DNA from: Parapedobacter koreensis
GTDB taxonomy: Bacteria > Bacteroidota > Bacteroidia > Sphingobacteriales > Sphingobacteriaceae
Length of the DNA stretch: 64,000 bases
Direction: 5' to 3'
Assembly (NCBI RefSeq): GCF_900109365.1
Contig: NZ_FNZR01000003.1
Location: forward strand, 372,001-436,000
Shown here: piece by piece, positions 52,888 through 62,233 of the stretch
Position numbering within the stretch: the stretch's first letter is position 1
Layout: every line of letters begins with the position of its first letter
Notes under the pieces: generated by a model
Seen by the model: the letters and a program-made list of their open reading frames with translations, nothing else
Told to the model about the DNA's origin: nothing
Databases searched by the model: none
Position numbers and translations under genes: made by a program

Positions 52888-53550
52888 TTATTCCTTCGCC
52901 TTCACCGTGCTCTTTCCGTCTCTGCCCGGAGAACCTGAATATACCCTTCCCTGCGCCAGGCTGCCCAAGGGTCTTCCTGCCGCCCCCATATTGATCAAGC
53001 TATAGATGTTATTAAGGTCGTTCTGCGGATTTACACGGTATCCACCTGCGCGGGTATCTATCTGTACGTAGTGGGGTGCTTTTTTGTCGTCGGTCTGCGG
53101 CACGATACCGCCACTATCATAGACGAAGTGTACATTTCCGCCATTACCATTTGGATAGGTACGTGACCCGTTGTTATGGGCATCCTGGCCACCGGCTAAG
53201 ACGTACAATGCCCCGAGTCTTTCCAGCCGCATGTCGATTTCAAAATCAGTTCCGTTGTTTTTGCCATCCGTGCCGAAAAGGTACCCACGCTTGTCTATCT
53301 CGGCATGCGCTACGTGCAGTTTGACATCCTTTTTGCCATAAAACACCAATTGACTCCGGTCTTTCATAATCAGCGTGTCGATATGCAGCACCAAGGACGA
53401 GTCCCTGCTTGTAAATACTTCTTTTTTCTTTTTGCCGATTTCCAGTTTTTGGATGTGCATGGTCTCACTTTTGCGCGTGGTGTCAGCAGCCCGCTGTGCG
53501 AACGCGGCAGCCGAACTGCTGATTAAAATAAAAGCAAGGATCGTTTTCAT
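52888..53550 (-). CDS. Secreted protein of unknown function
   Basis: I do not recognise this 220-residue protein. It has a Sec signal peptide (MKTILAFILISSSAAAFAQ, start at 53550), a central segment that looks beta-rich (SLVLHIDTLIMKDRSQLVFYGKK then KLHVAHAEIDKRGYLFG, read across two stretches), and a Gly/Asn-rich C-terminal part with repeated loops (GGQDAHNNGS, PNGNGGNVHF, SGSPGRDGKS). The last part recalls collagen-like or beta-helix linkers. It converges on the TIGR01777 gene with 26 bp between and is divergent from a TonB receptor gene. Periplasmic or surface location is likely. Confidence 0.7.
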   Translation of the reverse strand: MKTILAFILISSSAAAFAQRAADTTRKSETMHIQKLEIGKKKKEVFTSRDSSLVLHIDTLIMKDRSQLVFYGKKDVKLHVAHAEIDKRGYLFGTDGKNNGTDFEIDMRLERLGALYVLAGGQDAHNNGSRTYPNGNGGNVHFVYDSGGIVPQTDDKKAPHYVQIDTRAGGYRVNPQNDLNNIYSLINMGAAGRPLGSLAQGRVYSGSPGRDGKSTVKAKE

Positions 53551-53655
53551 GGCTATCTTCCCCTCCATTACATTTGTTTTTATTAGACGTTTTTAAGCCA
53601 AGAAAGTTTAATTCATGTTACAATCGGTCACATGGGGTACAACATGTATGCATAA

Positions 53656-53684
53656 TTGTTAATTTCGTCCAAACTTTAAATTTC
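53656..53684 (+). promoter_or_regulatory. Possible promoter of the TonB receptor gene
   Basis: TTG (53656-53658), 18 bp, TAAATTTC (53677-53684): one mismatch at the last base of the -7 box. The box ends 1 nt before the ATG at 53686, so the transcript would be leaderless. Confidence 0.4.
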
Positions 53685-53685
53685 C

Positions 53686-55755
53686 ATGATACGTGCCATT
53701 GTCTTTAGCTTTACCCTACTTTCATTACGATCTTTTGCTCAGCCCGTTCAGGACACGACTACCCATTTGGAGGAAGTAACCGTAAGGGCTTACTTCGTCG
53801 AGCAACCTTTGTTGCGCCTCACGACTTCAGCTGGGGTAGTTGGCCGCAGTACATTGGAACACCAAAGCGGCCACACATTGTTGCCGGCTTTCAATACCAT
53901 GCCGGGCGTACGGATGGAGGAGCGCTCACCGGGCAGCTACCGGTTATCACTCCGGGGAAGCCTGCTGCGCTCGCCGTTTGGTGTGCGGAATGTAAAGGTA
54001 TACCTGGACGAAATCCCACTTACGGATGCGGGGGGGAATACCTACCTGAACCTGTTGGATGCAGACGGCGTGGATCGCATCGCGGTTTTGAAAGGGCCGG
54101 ATGGAAGCCTTTTCGGTGCCAATTCAGGCGGTGTGGTGCTTATCCGGCCCGTGGGTATGTCCAACGAGGCGGACAATAGCGCATCACTGCGTATGAACGG
54201 CGGATCATTCGGCTTGTTCCAAGAACAGCTCACTACCCAATTAAATCCGTCGCCAACTTACCGGTTCGGCTTTAGCCAAGCTTACCAGCGTGCTGATGGA
54301 TACCGGCAAAACTCGGAGATGAAACGGGCCGCATTCCAGACCGTGCAACGGTGGAATTATACACCGGCCAATGAGCTGCGGTTGATAGCCCTGTATTCCG
54401 ACCTGCGGTACCGCACACCGGGTGGATTGACCAAGGCACAGTATGTTGACGATCCGAGGCTCGCCCGCCCGGCCACTCCGGCCACCCCGGGGGCATTGGA
54501 ACAGCAAGCAGGCATTGTCAACAAAACGTTGATAGGTGGATTGGTACATGACGCGCAATTGAACGGCAAGCTTAAGCATGTGGCCAGCGTCTTCGGTACA
54601 CACACGGATTTCAGTAATCCATTCATCACCAATTATGAAATCAGGGACGAATATAACGTAGGCTTCCGTACTTATGTCGACTACGCCGACGGTGATCCCA
54701 ATGCCTTTTCATGGCGGTTTAATGCCGGGCTCGAATGGCAGTATGGTGGTACGGATATTTCCAACTATGACAACCATGGTGGGTCACAGGGCGATGAACA
54801 GGCCATCGACGCCTTGAAGAGCCTCCAGCATTTTTATTTCGTGCGCCTTAGTGCTGATGTAGCCAGTCGGCTTACGATGGAAGCCGCCTTGAGCCTCAAT
54901 TATTACCGATACCGGTACAAATCTATCTTTCCGGGAAACGAGTCCGCATTTACCGATAGGGATTTTGACGCGGAGTGGATGCCCAGGGTGGCGCTATCCT
55001 ACTTATTCATGCCCCAGCTGTCGGGTCGCCTGTCCCTTTCGCGTGGCTATTCGCCACCTACCATCGCCGAGATACGTCCGTCGGATAATATGGTCAATAC
55101 CGCCTTGGCTGCGGAAACCGGATGGAACTATGAAGCCGGCTTCCGCTGGCAAACCGCCAATAGGCGTGCCTTTGTGGATGGTTCTGTATTTTACTACCGC
55201 ATGGAAGACGCGATTATCCGGCAATTGCGCGAATCGGGGGCTGAGTTTTTTGACAATGCCGGCGGGGTCAACCAACGGGGGGTAGAGCTTTCCGCAGTTG
55301 TATGGGCGGTGGAGCCACGTATGCATGGCGTTTTGCAGGGCCTCCAAGTGGGTAGCAATCTGACACTGAGTAAGTTCCGATTTGGTGATTACCGCGTGGG
55401 GGATGACGACTTCACGGGCAATAAACTCACGGGTGTACCTGCCAGTACGGTGGTCAGCAGCCTGTTGGCACAGTTTCCAGGGGGTATCAGTGGCTATATC
55501 CTCCATAATTATACAGCGTCAATTCCGCTGGACGACGCCAATACGGCATTTGCCGATTCGTATCATTTGCTGCAAGCCAAAATAAGCTGGGATACGGCAT
55601 TGAATAAGCAGTTGAAATTGCAGATCTTTGCTGGAGGCGACAACCTGTTGAACCAAAAATATAGTCTTGGCAACGATATCAATGCCTTCGGTGGCCGCTT
55701 TTTCAACGCTGCGGCAACGCGGAATTTTTATGGGGGAATCGCATTGCGGTACTGA
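53686..55755 (+). CDS. TonB-dependent outer-membrane receptor
   Basis: The 689-residue protein has a signal peptide (1-18), a TonB-box-like start (EEVTVRAY), a plug domain (about 40-155, with VKVYLDEIPLTDAGGN and VLKGPDGSLFGANSGGVV) and a 22-strand barrel ending with an aromatic residue (GGIALRY). It lacks the carboxypeptidase-regulatory N-terminal extension of SusC-type receptors and no SusD gene is nearby, so a siderophore, vitamin or metal chelate is a likelier ligand than glycan. Regulation by metal is possible but no Fur-like box was seen. Confidence 0.92.
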   Translation: MIRAIVFSFTLLSLRSFAQPVQDTTTHLEEVTVRAYFVEQPLLRLTTSAGVVGRSTLEHQSGHTLLPAFNTMPGVRMEERSPGSYRLSLRGSLLRSPFGVRNVKVYLDEIPLTDAGGNTYLNLLDADGVDRIAVLKGPDGSLFGANSGGVVLIRPVGMSNEADNSASLRMNGGSFGLFQEQLTTQLNPSPTYRFGFSQAYQRADGYRQNSEMKRAAFQTVQRWNYTPANELRLIALYSDLRYRTPGGLTKAQYVDDPRLARPATPATPGALEQQAGIVNKTLIGGLVHDAQLNGKLKHVASVFGTHTDFSNPFITNYEIRDEYNVGFRTYVDYADGDPNAFSWRFNAGLEWQYGGTDISNYDNHGGSQGDEQAIDALKSLQHFYFVRLSADVASRLTMEAALSLNYYRYRYKSIFPGNESAFTDRDFDAEWMPRVALSYLFMPQLSGRLSLSRGYSPPTIAEIRPSDNMVNTALAAETGWNYEAGFRWQTANRRAFVDGSVFYYRMEDAIIRQLRESGAEFFDNAGGVNQRGVELSAVVWAVEPRMHGVLQGLQVGSNLTLSKFRFGDYRVGDDDFTGNKLTGVPASTVVSSLLAQFPGGISGYILHNYTASIPLDDANTAFADSYHLLQAKISWDTALNKQLKLQIFAGGDNLLNQKYSLGNDINAFGGRFFNAAATRNFYGGIALRY

Positions 55756-55840
55756 AGGCAGGAGGCATAGAAAGATAGCAGGAATTACGTATTTCCAAAA
55801 ATTATCCCTACTTTCGGAGCCATAAAAAATAAATAATACC

Positions 55841-56920
55841 ATGAGTTTGAAAGATTTTAAAGGAGTTGTCACCGGTGATGCCGTACAAGAACTTTTTGAG
55901 GTAGCCAAGGCTCATCAGTTTGCGTTGCCAGCTGTCAACGTAATCGGTACCAATTCTATCAACGCCGTGATGGAAACCGCCAAAGCGGTCAATTCTCCGG
56001 TAATAATCCAGCTGTCCAATGGCGGGGCCCAGTTTTACGCAGGCAAGACCTTAAACAACGAAGGGTTGAAGGCCTGCATCCTTGGGGCGGTTTCGGCGGC
56101 ACAGCACGTGCATTTACTGGCTGAGCATTATGGTGTTGCTGTTATTCTTCATACCGATCACGCGGCGAAAAAGCTGCTTCCCTGGATCGACGGATTGCTT
56201 GACCACGGTGAGCTTTTTTTCAAGCAACATGGCAAGCCATTGTTTTCCTCACACATGCTTGATTTGTCCGAAGAGCCCATCGAGGAAAACATTGAGCTAT
56301 CAAAGAAATACCTGGAGCGGATGAAACCACTCGGCATGACCGTGGAAATCGAACTTGGTGTGACGGGTGGGGAAGAAGATGGTGTGGACAATTCAGATGT
56401 GGAGAGTTCGAAATTGTATACCCAGCCGGAAGAGGTAGCCTATGCCTATGAGGAATTAAAGAGCGTGAGTGACAAATTTACCGTGGCCGCCGCTTTTGGG
56501 AATGTGCACGGGGTCTACAAACCCGGCAATGTGAAGTTGCAGCCGATTATTCTGCACAACTCACAGGAGTATATCCGCAATAAATTTGGCCTGTCAGCCG
56601 AAAAGCCGGTCAACTTTGTTTTCCACGGCGGCTCGGGTTCGGCGCCTGAAGAAATCACCGAGGCCATTTCTTACGGAGCCATCAAGATGAACATCGATAC
56701 CGACATGCAATGGGCATTTTGGGATGGCATACGGGGCTATTACCAGGCTAAGGAAGGCTACCTGCAAAGCCAGATCGGCAATGCAGAAGGACCTGATTCC
56801 CCCAATAAAAAATACTATGACCCCCGCGTATGGTTGCGCAAGGGCGAGGAAAGTTTTGTGAAACGCCTTACGCAAGCGTTCGAAGAATTGAATGCATTGG
56901 ATATAAACAGCAAACTGTAG
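55841..56920 (+). CDS. fbaA: Class II fructose-bisphosphate aldolase
   Basis: The 359-residue zinc enzyme reversibly cleaves fructose-1,6-bisphosphate in glycolysis and gluconeogenesis. It has the catalytic/metal segment HTDHAAKKLL (D106, H107), the ELGVTGGEEDGVDN loop, and the phosphate-binding FHGGSGS and MNIDTDMQWA blocks. Length is typical of class IIA. It has its own terminator before guaA. Cytoplasmic. Confidence 0.95.
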   Translation: MSLKDFKGVVTGDAVQELFEVAKAHQFALPAVNVIGTNSINAVMETAKAVNSPVIIQLSNGGAQFYAGKTLNNEGLKACILGAVSAAQHVHLLAEHYGVAVILHTDHAAKKLLPWIDGLLDHGELFFKQHGKPLFSSHMLDLSEEPIEENIELSKKYLERMKPLGMTVEIELGVTGGEEDGVDNSDVESSKLYTQPEEVAYAYEELKSVSDKFTVAAAFGNVHGVYKPGNVKLQPIILHNSQEYIRNKFGLSAEKPVNFVFHGGSGSAPEEITEAISYGAIKMNIDTDMQWAFWDGIRGYYQAKEGYLQSQIGNAEGPDSPNKKYYDPRVWLRKGEESFVKRLTQAFEELNALDINSKL

Positions 56921-56943
56921 TTTTTTGTCTTATCTGCATGACA

Positions 56944-56979
56944 ACCCTTGCCTTGCATCATGTGGGGCAAGGGTTTTTT
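56944..56979 (+). terminator. Terminator of fbaA
   Basis: A 9-bp perfect stem ACCCTTGCC/GGCAAGGGT (56944-56952 with 56966-56974) followed by six T residues. Confidence 0.88.
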
Positions 56980-57043
56980 GTATGCATGGAAGCTTGGAGT
57001 CAAAAATCTAAAAGCGAAAACTGAAATCCTAAATGGTTTTCCT

Positions 57044-57051
57044 TACCTTTG
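57044..57051 (+). promoter_or_regulatory. Promoter -7 box (TACCTTTG) of guaA
   Basis: An exact TAnnTTTG only 4 nt before the ATG at 57056, which predicts a leaderless or nearly leaderless mRNA. No -33 TTG is seen at normal distance. Confidence 0.5.
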
Positions 57052-57055
57052 GCCC

Positions 57056-58606
57056 ATGCCAGAAAAAATCATTATCCTTGATTTCGGCTCCCAATACACC
57101 CAATTGATTGCACGCCGGGTACGGGAGCTGAATGTATATTGTGAGATTCATCCCTATAACCATTTGCCCGATTTTGACGAAAGCGTAAAGGGCGTCATCC
57201 TATCCGGAAGCCCCTATTCGGTACGCCAGGCGGATGCACCAGAAGTTGATTTCCGCGCATTGCAGACACGTTTTCCTTTATTGGGTGTATGCTATGGGGC
57301 ACAATATATTGCCCAGCATTCGGGGGGCGAAGTGGTTGCTTCCACCATTCGGGAATATGGCCGGGCCAATCTCCACTTCGTGGATCATACCAATGTACTG
57401 CTGGCGGATATCCCCGCTGACTCCCAAGTATGGATGTCGCATGGCGATACCATTTCGGCTATTCCATCGGATTTCGAAGTGATTGCCAGCACGGACAAAG
57501 TGAACGTAGCGGCCTACCACGTCAGGGGAAGCCAAACGTATGGCATACAATTCCACCCCGAGGTGACCCACAGTACCGATGGCACTACATTGCTGAAAAA
57601 TTTCGTCATCGATATCTGCGGTTGCACACCTTCATGGACTGCCGATGCGTTTGTCGAAACGACGGTAGCAACCCTAAAAGAAAAATTGGGTAACGACCAT
57701 GTCATCATGGCGTTATCAGGCGGGGTGGATTCTACCGTGGCTGCGGTATTGCTGCATCAAGCCATTGGCAAACACCTGCACTGTATCTTTGTAGACCATG
57801 GGTTGCTGCGCAAGAACGAATATGAACAGGTACTGGAGTCCTACCAGCATATGGGCCTCAACATCAAAGGCGTAAACGCGAAAGATCGGTTTTACCAAAA
57901 GCTGGCCGGGGTGAGTGAGCCGGAGCAGAAACGCAAGATCATCGGGGCGGCATTCATCGATGAGTTTGACGAAGCTGCCCATGCCGTACAGGCTGAGCTG
58001 CCCGAGGGCGCAGCAGTGAAATGGCTGGGCCAGGGAACCATTTACCCCGATGTCATTGAGTCCATATCGGTCAAAGGACCTTCGGCCACCATCAAATCCC
58101 ACCACAATGTGGGGGGGCTGCCCGATTTTATGAAGCTGAAGGTCGTGGAGCCGCTGAATACGCTTTTTAAGGATGAAGTGCGGCGGGTAGGCAAGGCGCT
58201 CGGTGTTGCCCCCAATATCCTGGGCAGGCACCCCTTTCCCGGCCCCGGATTGGCCATACGCATATTGGGTGAAATCACGGCCGAAAAGGTACGTATTTTG
58301 CAGGAAGCTGATGACATCTACATTCGCAACCTGCGCGAATCCGGCTGGTACGATCGGGTATGGCAAGCGGGAACCATTTTTCTGCCCGTGCAGTCTGTCG
58401 GTGTAATGGGCGATGAGCGTACATATGAGCATGTGGTAGCGCTTCGTGCAGTTGGTTCGCTGGATGGGATGACTGCCGATTGGATACACCTGCCCTATGA
58501 ATTGCTGGCGAAAATATCAAATGAAATAATCAATCATGTAAAGGGGATAAACAGAGTTGTATATGATATCAGTTCAAAACCTCCGGCTACAATTGAATGG
58601 GAGTAA
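57056..58606 (+). CDS. guaA: GMP synthase (glutamine-hydrolysing)
   Basis: The 516-residue enzyme converts XMP to GMP. It has an N-terminal glutamine amidotransferase domain (nucleophile C79 in [17 protein letters not shown] triad region), an ATP-pyrophosphatase domain with the P-loop [12 protein letters not shown], and the C-terminal dimerisation domain. The start at 57056 is chosen because [18 protein letters not shown] begins there; the open frame extends upstream into the fbaA terminator. Its end overlaps the next gene. Confidence 0.96.
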   Translation: MPEKIIILDFGSQYTQLIARRVRELNVYCEIHPYNHLPDFDESVKGVILSGSPYSVRQADAPEVDFRALQTRFPLLGVCYGAQYIAQHSGGEVVASTIREYGRANLHFVDHTNVLLADIPADSQVWMSHGDTISAIPSDFEVIASTDKVNVAAYHVRGSQTYGIQFHPEVTHSTDGTTLLKNFVIDICGCTPSWTADAFVETTVATLKEKLGNDHVIMALSGGVDSTVAAVLLHQAIGKHLHCIFVDHGLLRKNEYEQVLESYQHMGLNIKGVNAKDRFYQKLAGVSEPEQKRKIIGAAFIDEFDEAAHAVQAELPEGAAVKWLGQGTIYPDVIESISVKGPSATIKSHHNVGGLPDFMKLKVVEPLNTLFKDEVRRVGKALGVAPNILGRHPFPGPGLAIRILGEITAEKVRILQEADDIYIRNLRESGWYDRVWQAGTIFLPVQSVGVMGDERTYEHVVALRAVGSLDGMTADWIHLPYELLAKISNEIINHVKGINRVVYDISSKPPATIEWE

Positions 58607-59822
58607 GTACCTTATCGGCATCGCGATAGCGCTGTTCGTCATGGGATGCACGCCCAAAGTGCGTGTGTTGCGTGGTTCAGGAAGCAGCGAGCCGCCTAAG
58701 GCCGAGACCCCCGCGGAGAAAGATAAAGCAGAAGAGACCGCCGCTGAGGCGGAGAAAGTGGATGTAAAAAACATCGCTTTATTATTGCCCTTTGAGCTGG
58801 ACAAGGCTAATCTGCACGCTCCGAGTGCAGAAGATATCAAACGATCAGCCTTGGCACTGGATTTTTACCAGGGCTTCAAGCTGGGTTTGGATGAATTAGC
58901 GGCGCAGGGCGTCAACTTCAAAGTCAACGTACTGGATACCCGCGATGACGCGGGCGAAAACGCCCGCATTGCGAAACTGGAAGAAGTACAAAATGCAGCA
59001 TTGATCGTAGGCCCCGTATATCCGAAAGAGATTCAGGTATTCGGGTTTAACGCGGCATTGTCAGACGCGTTGCAGATTTCGCCGTTGGCAGCCAGTATGC
59101 CCTCGGAGTTTAATCTACCCAATTTGGTGACCATCACCGCACCCATTACGGCACATGTACGCGCATTGGCCGCACATATTGCCAGGCAATACCAGACCGG
59201 TGATGTTATCCTGCTGTACAATACCCAGGATGCGGCAAGCAGGCAGTTCCTATCGCCCCTTAAGGTCGAAATACAGCGTGTTAAAAAGAATGCCAAGGTG
59301 GTAGAAGTGCAGGACGAGGAAAGCCTGGAAAGCAGCATCCACCTTTCGGGAAAGAATTTGGTGGTTTTAGGCACTGCCAATAAATACCAGATTTCGCCGG
59401 TTTTAGCACATTTACATAAGTTACAGGATGAACTTTCCTACCGGATTAATTTATTTGGACATCCCAATTGGTCAAAGCTGGCGTTTGAAGAAAACGATGG
59501 ATTACAGGCCTTTCAAACCGCTATCACGACCTCCTATTACATCAATGCCCAGGAGCCTGATGTGCGCAAATTCGATCAACTATACCGTCAGGAATTTGGG
59601 ATAGTGCCCACTGAATTTGCTTATAAGGGATATGATGCCGCCCGTTATTTTGGGGGACTATTGGCCAAATATGGTGCCGGATATAAGGAACATATCGTTC
59701 AGGAAGAATATGCCGGGCTGCATAACGCCTTTAAATTTGAGTACAACCCTTCTTGGGGATATGTGAATAATGCGATTGCCATCCTGCAATACCGGGGGGG
59801 CAATTTCCAGCCAGTGGATTAA
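58563..59822 (+). CDS. Lipoprotein with type I periplasmic-binding fold (LppC/LpoA-like)
   Basis: The protein is about 419 residues. It has a lipoprotein signal ending in the lipobox VMGC, an Ala/Glu/Lys-rich linker (about residues 40-65), and a periplasmic-binding-protein type I domain ([10 protein letters not shown]..., [48 protein letters not shown]). Similar folds occur in amino-acid receptors and in LpoA, which activates a peptidoglycan synthase. The ATG at 58563 overlaps guaA by 44 nt; a TTG at 58593 would give a compact 19-residue signal and is a real alternative. It is 11 bp upstream of the methyltransferase gene. Confidence 0.8.
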   Translation: MISVQNLRLQLNGSKYLIGIAIALFVMGCTPKVRVLRGSGSSEPPKAETPAEKDKAEETAAEAEKVDVKNIALLLPFELDKANLHAPSAEDIKRSALALDFYQGFKLGLDELAAQGVNFKVNVLDTRDDAGENARIAKLEEVQNAALIVGPVYPKEIQVFGFNAALSDALQISPLAASMPSEFNLPNLVTITAPITAHVRALAAHIARQYQTGDVILLYNTQDAASRQFLSPLKVEIQRVKKNAKVVEVQDEESLESSIHLSGKNLVVLGTANKYQISPVLAHLHKLQDELSYRINLFGHPNWSKLAFEENDGLQAFQTAITTSYYINAQEPDVRKFDQLYRQEFGIVPTEFAYKGYDAARYFGGLLAKYGAGYKEHIVQEEYAGLHNAFKFEYNPSWGYVNNAIAILQYRGGNFQPVD

Positions 59823-59833
59823 TACATCGTGCC

Positions 59834-61024
59834 GTGATACCAACGGAAAAACGGACATACCAACAAATCCGGACAGTTGAGCGTCTCTTATCGGCATACC
59901 AACAGGAAGCCCATGGGATACCGTTGGCCCGGTTTCTGGCGGGATTTTATAAGCAAAATCCTCAAATGGGCGCTAAGGATAGACGTATGGCTTCCCGCTT
60001 GGCATACCATTATTTCCGGATGGGAAATGCGGCTGGGCAATCGGAGTTCCCCTTGCAACTGGCCATCGCCGAATTTTTATGCAGCGAAGAAAGTACCGTT
60101 GCCGAGCTGTTACTGCCAGCCCTTTATCCGGCTATCCACGCCCCGTTGGATGAGAAGGTCGCATTGCTGGAAAAGCATACCCCATTCCGTTTTCTGGAGG
60201 TCTTTCCTTTGCTGGATCAGTTATCAGCAGGTATTGACCCGCGCAGGTTCGTCCTCGGTCTGTTTGAACAGCCGGATCTTTTTCTCCGCTTGCGGCCCCG
60301 CTATGCAGCCAACGTCATTGCCACACTTGAACGTGCGGGCATCGACTTTCGGCGAGTAGGCGATTTTACCGTTGCGCTACCCAACGGTACCGCATTGGCA
60401 CGTATTCCAGGCCTTGCTGGCAACTATGAAGTGCAAGATTATTCATCCCAACAGACCGGCAGGTTTTTCCGTGCTTCCAGCGGCGAAAGCTGGTGGGATG
60501 CCTGTGCCGGGGCCGGGGGGAAGTCGCTCCTGTTGTTGGACAGCTACCCCGGCGTACAGCTCCTGGTATCCGATATGCGCGGCAGCATCCTGCGTAACCT
60601 CGATGAGCGTTTTCAGGCAGCGGGCATCCAATCATACCGACAGAAAATTATCGATTTTACGAAAAAAGATACGGCAGCTGTACTCGGAAGGGAACAGTTT
60701 GACGGTATTATCCTCGATGTGCCCTGTTCGGGGTCGGGCACTTGGGGTCGGACACCCGAAATGATTGCCGCTTTTCAGGCCGGGGCTATCCGGCGGTTCG
60801 GAGCACTGCAGCGTCAAATTGCCGGGCAAGTGGTCAAACACCTGAAGCCCGGCAAGCCGCTGATTTACATTACCTGCTCGGTATTTGCGGAAGAAAATGA
60901 AGGGGTTGTAAGGTATTTACAAGATCACCACCACCTTCACCTTGAACACATGGAAGTGCTGCAGGGCTATCACCACCGGGCAGATAGTATGTTTGCGGCA
61001 AGGCTGATAATGAAGCGCCTATAA
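59834..61024 (+). CDS. RsmB/NSUN-like RNA (cytosine-5)-methyltransferase
   Basis: The 396-residue protein has a SAM-binding motif DACAGAGGKSLLLL (about 222-235) and both catalytic-site Cys motifs of RNA m5C methyltransferases: DVPCSGSGTWGR (C298) and YITCSVFAEENE (C348). An N-terminal helical domain (about 1-180) matches the RsmB type but is shorter than full NusB-like versions. It should methylate rRNA, perhaps 16S C967. It begins at GTG (59834), 11 bp after the lipoprotein gene; no ATG fits the conserved start. Convergent with thioredoxin. Confidence 0.88.
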   Translation: MIPTEKRTYQQIRTVERLLSAYQQEAHGIPLARFLAGFYKQNPQMGAKDRRMASRLAYHYFRMGNAAGQSEFPLQLAIAEFLCSEESTVAELLLPALYPAIHAPLDEKVALLEKHTPFRFLEVFPLLDQLSAGIDPRRFVLGLFEQPDLFLRLRPRYAANVIATLERAGIDFRRVGDFTVALPNGTALARIPGLAGNYEVQDYSSQQTGRFFRASSGESWWDACAGAGGKSLLLLDSYPGVQLLVSDMRGSILRNLDERFQAAGIQSYRQKIIDFTKKDTAAVLGREQFDGIILDVPCSGSGTWGRTPEMIAAFQAGAIRRFGALQRQIAGQVVKHLKPGKPLIYITCSVFAEENEGVVRYLQDHHHLHLEHMEVLQGYHHRADSMFAARLIMKRL

Positions 61025-61028
61025 GGTT

Positions 61029-61325
61029 TTACACGTTTTCCTTTAACAGCCGTTCCAGCTCCGGAGCAGGAAACACACCCGATTGCCGCCATTTGACCGA
61101 TCCATTCTTGAATATCATCAGTGTAGGTACACCCCGTATCTGGTACTTGGCGGCAACCGACGGATTTTTATCCACATCAATCTTGATAATGGATGCATCA
61201 TCGCCGATACGTTGTTTCACCTCTTCCAAAATAGGCGCTTGCACCTTGCATGGGCCGCACCATGTGGCAAAGAAGTCCACCAATACCGGCTTGTCGCCAT
61301 TGATTAATTCATTAAATGTGCTCAT
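61029..61325 (-). CDS. Thioredoxin
   Basis: The 98-residue protein is a minimal thioredoxin fold with the redox motif WCGPC (22-26), the cis-Pro loop RGVPTLMIF and no signal peptide, so it is cytoplasmic. The ATG at 61325 is strongly supported: GAGGAGG lies about 11 nt upstream on the minus strand, an unusually good Shine-Dalgarno for this phylum. It converges on the methyltransferase gene with 4 bp between and is near sulfur-metabolism genes. Confidence 0.93.
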   Translation of the reverse strand: MSTFNELINGDKPVLVDFFATWCGPCKVQAPILEEVKQRIGDDASIIKIDVDKNPSVAAKYQIRGVPTLMIFKNGSVKWRQSGVFPAPELERLLKENV

Positions 61326-61450
61326 TTTATTTAACCTCCTCGTAATTAACTTTGGTGCTGCGCACACCTTCCACCACAATTAGGATACCAAGAATAAACT
61401 TGGTAAGCCGGACAAGGATGCAAATATGCATAATTATCAGTCATACTCCT

Positions 61451-61458
61451 TATCTTTG
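61451..61458 (+). promoter_or_regulatory. -7 box (TATCTTTG) before the broken DUF202 gene
   Basis: An exact TAnnTTTG 4 nt before the ATG at 61463, again predicting a nearly leaderless transcript. Confidence 0.45.
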
Positions 61459-61462
61459 GGTG

Positions 61463-61724
61463 ATGAACAAAGACCTGATTTTACGCGAACGGCTAGCTCT
61501 CCAACGGACAATATTAGCCAATCAATCCACTTTCTTGTCTTTTCTGCGGACTTCCATGTATTTTGCTGTTGCAGGGATATGTTTATGAATACATCCTTTT
61601 CGTTGTCTCCGCTACGGTTTTCGTGGTAGGCGTGGTCAACTACTTCGCCCACAAGAAGAAAATTGCGCGGAGTGAAAAACACATCGGTGACTACAAACTT
61701 GATTATGAAGAACAAGATACGTAA
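61463..61724 (+). pseudogene. DUF202/YidH-like small membrane protein, frameshifted
   Basis: The first frame reads MNKDLILRERLALQRTIL and continues through the first helix (LSFLRTSMYFAVAGICL), then meets TGA at 61586. The second helix and the charged tail (YILFVVSATVFVVGVV, then HKKKIARSEKHIGDYKLDYE) continue in the +1 frame from 61587 to TAA at 61722. Intact family members have a loop of about 12 residues between the helices, which is missing, so a deletion with frameshift is the simplest cause. A +1 slip at TTA-TGA would restore a joined 87-residue product but without the loop. Confidence 0.75.
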
Positions 61725-61732
61725 TGGTTGCA

Positions 61733-62233
61733 TCAATGCGGTAATTGATCCCTGACTTTGCCGTACACCCATGTACCTGCGATAGCACTAAACAGCACTA
61801 CGGCCACCACGATGGCTCCGGTGCCAATCTGGACAAACAACGGCCCCGGGCATGCCCCCGTAAGGCCCCAGCCCAACCCAAATAACAGTCCGCCATAGAT
61901 CTGCCCCTTGTTGAATTTTTTTGGCGTGAACGTGATGGGTTCGCCGTAGATGGTCTTGATGTTGAATTTTTTGATCAACCACACCGAGATGATACCCACT
62001 ACCACGGCTGATCCGATGATGCCATACATGTGGAAGGATTGTAAGCGAAACATTTCCTGGATGCGGAACCAACTGATGATCTCCGCCTTTACGAATATAA
62101 TGCCGAATAGGATACCAACAATAAGGTACTTGATGTTGTGGTATCCTTTGTGCTGCAAGTGCGATTCATTGACGCACATGGTATCCTGTGTGCGTACCTC
62201 GAAATCCGTGTTTTGTAGTGTTGAATTGTTCAT
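61733..62233 (-). CDS. YeeE/YedE half-transporter (DUF6691-type)
   Basis: The 166-residue membrane protein has about four helices and the conserved Cys motif GLTGACPGPLFVQIG near its C-terminus, matching one half of YeeE/YedE (DUF395) thiosulfate/sulfur transporters. The ATG at 62233 overlaps the stop of the partner half by 4 bp, so the two are made together and probably form one transporter. Upstream is a persulfide dioxygenase/rhodanese gene, which supports sulfur import or detoxification. It ends 8 bp from the broken DUF202 gene, convergent. Confidence 0.85.
   Translation of the reverse strand: MNNSTLQNTDFEVRTQDTMCVNESHLQHKGYHNIKYLIVGILFGIIFVKAEIISWFRIQEMFRLQSFHMYGIIGSAVVVGIISVWLIKKFNIKTIYGEPITFTPKKFNKGQIYGGLLFGLGWGLTGACPGPLFVQIGTGAIVVAVVLFSAIAGTWVYGKVRDQLPH

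Noticed and set aside
57716-58489. 257-codon minus-strand frame opposite guaA
   Set aside because: Antisense to the conserved ATP-pyrophosphatase domain, with no start signal or homology-like motif.
61386-61405. TACCAAG-N6-CTTGGTA dyad between thioredoxin and the DUF202 gene
   Set aside because: A short 7-bp dyad not aligned with a promoter box of either gene; kept only as a note.
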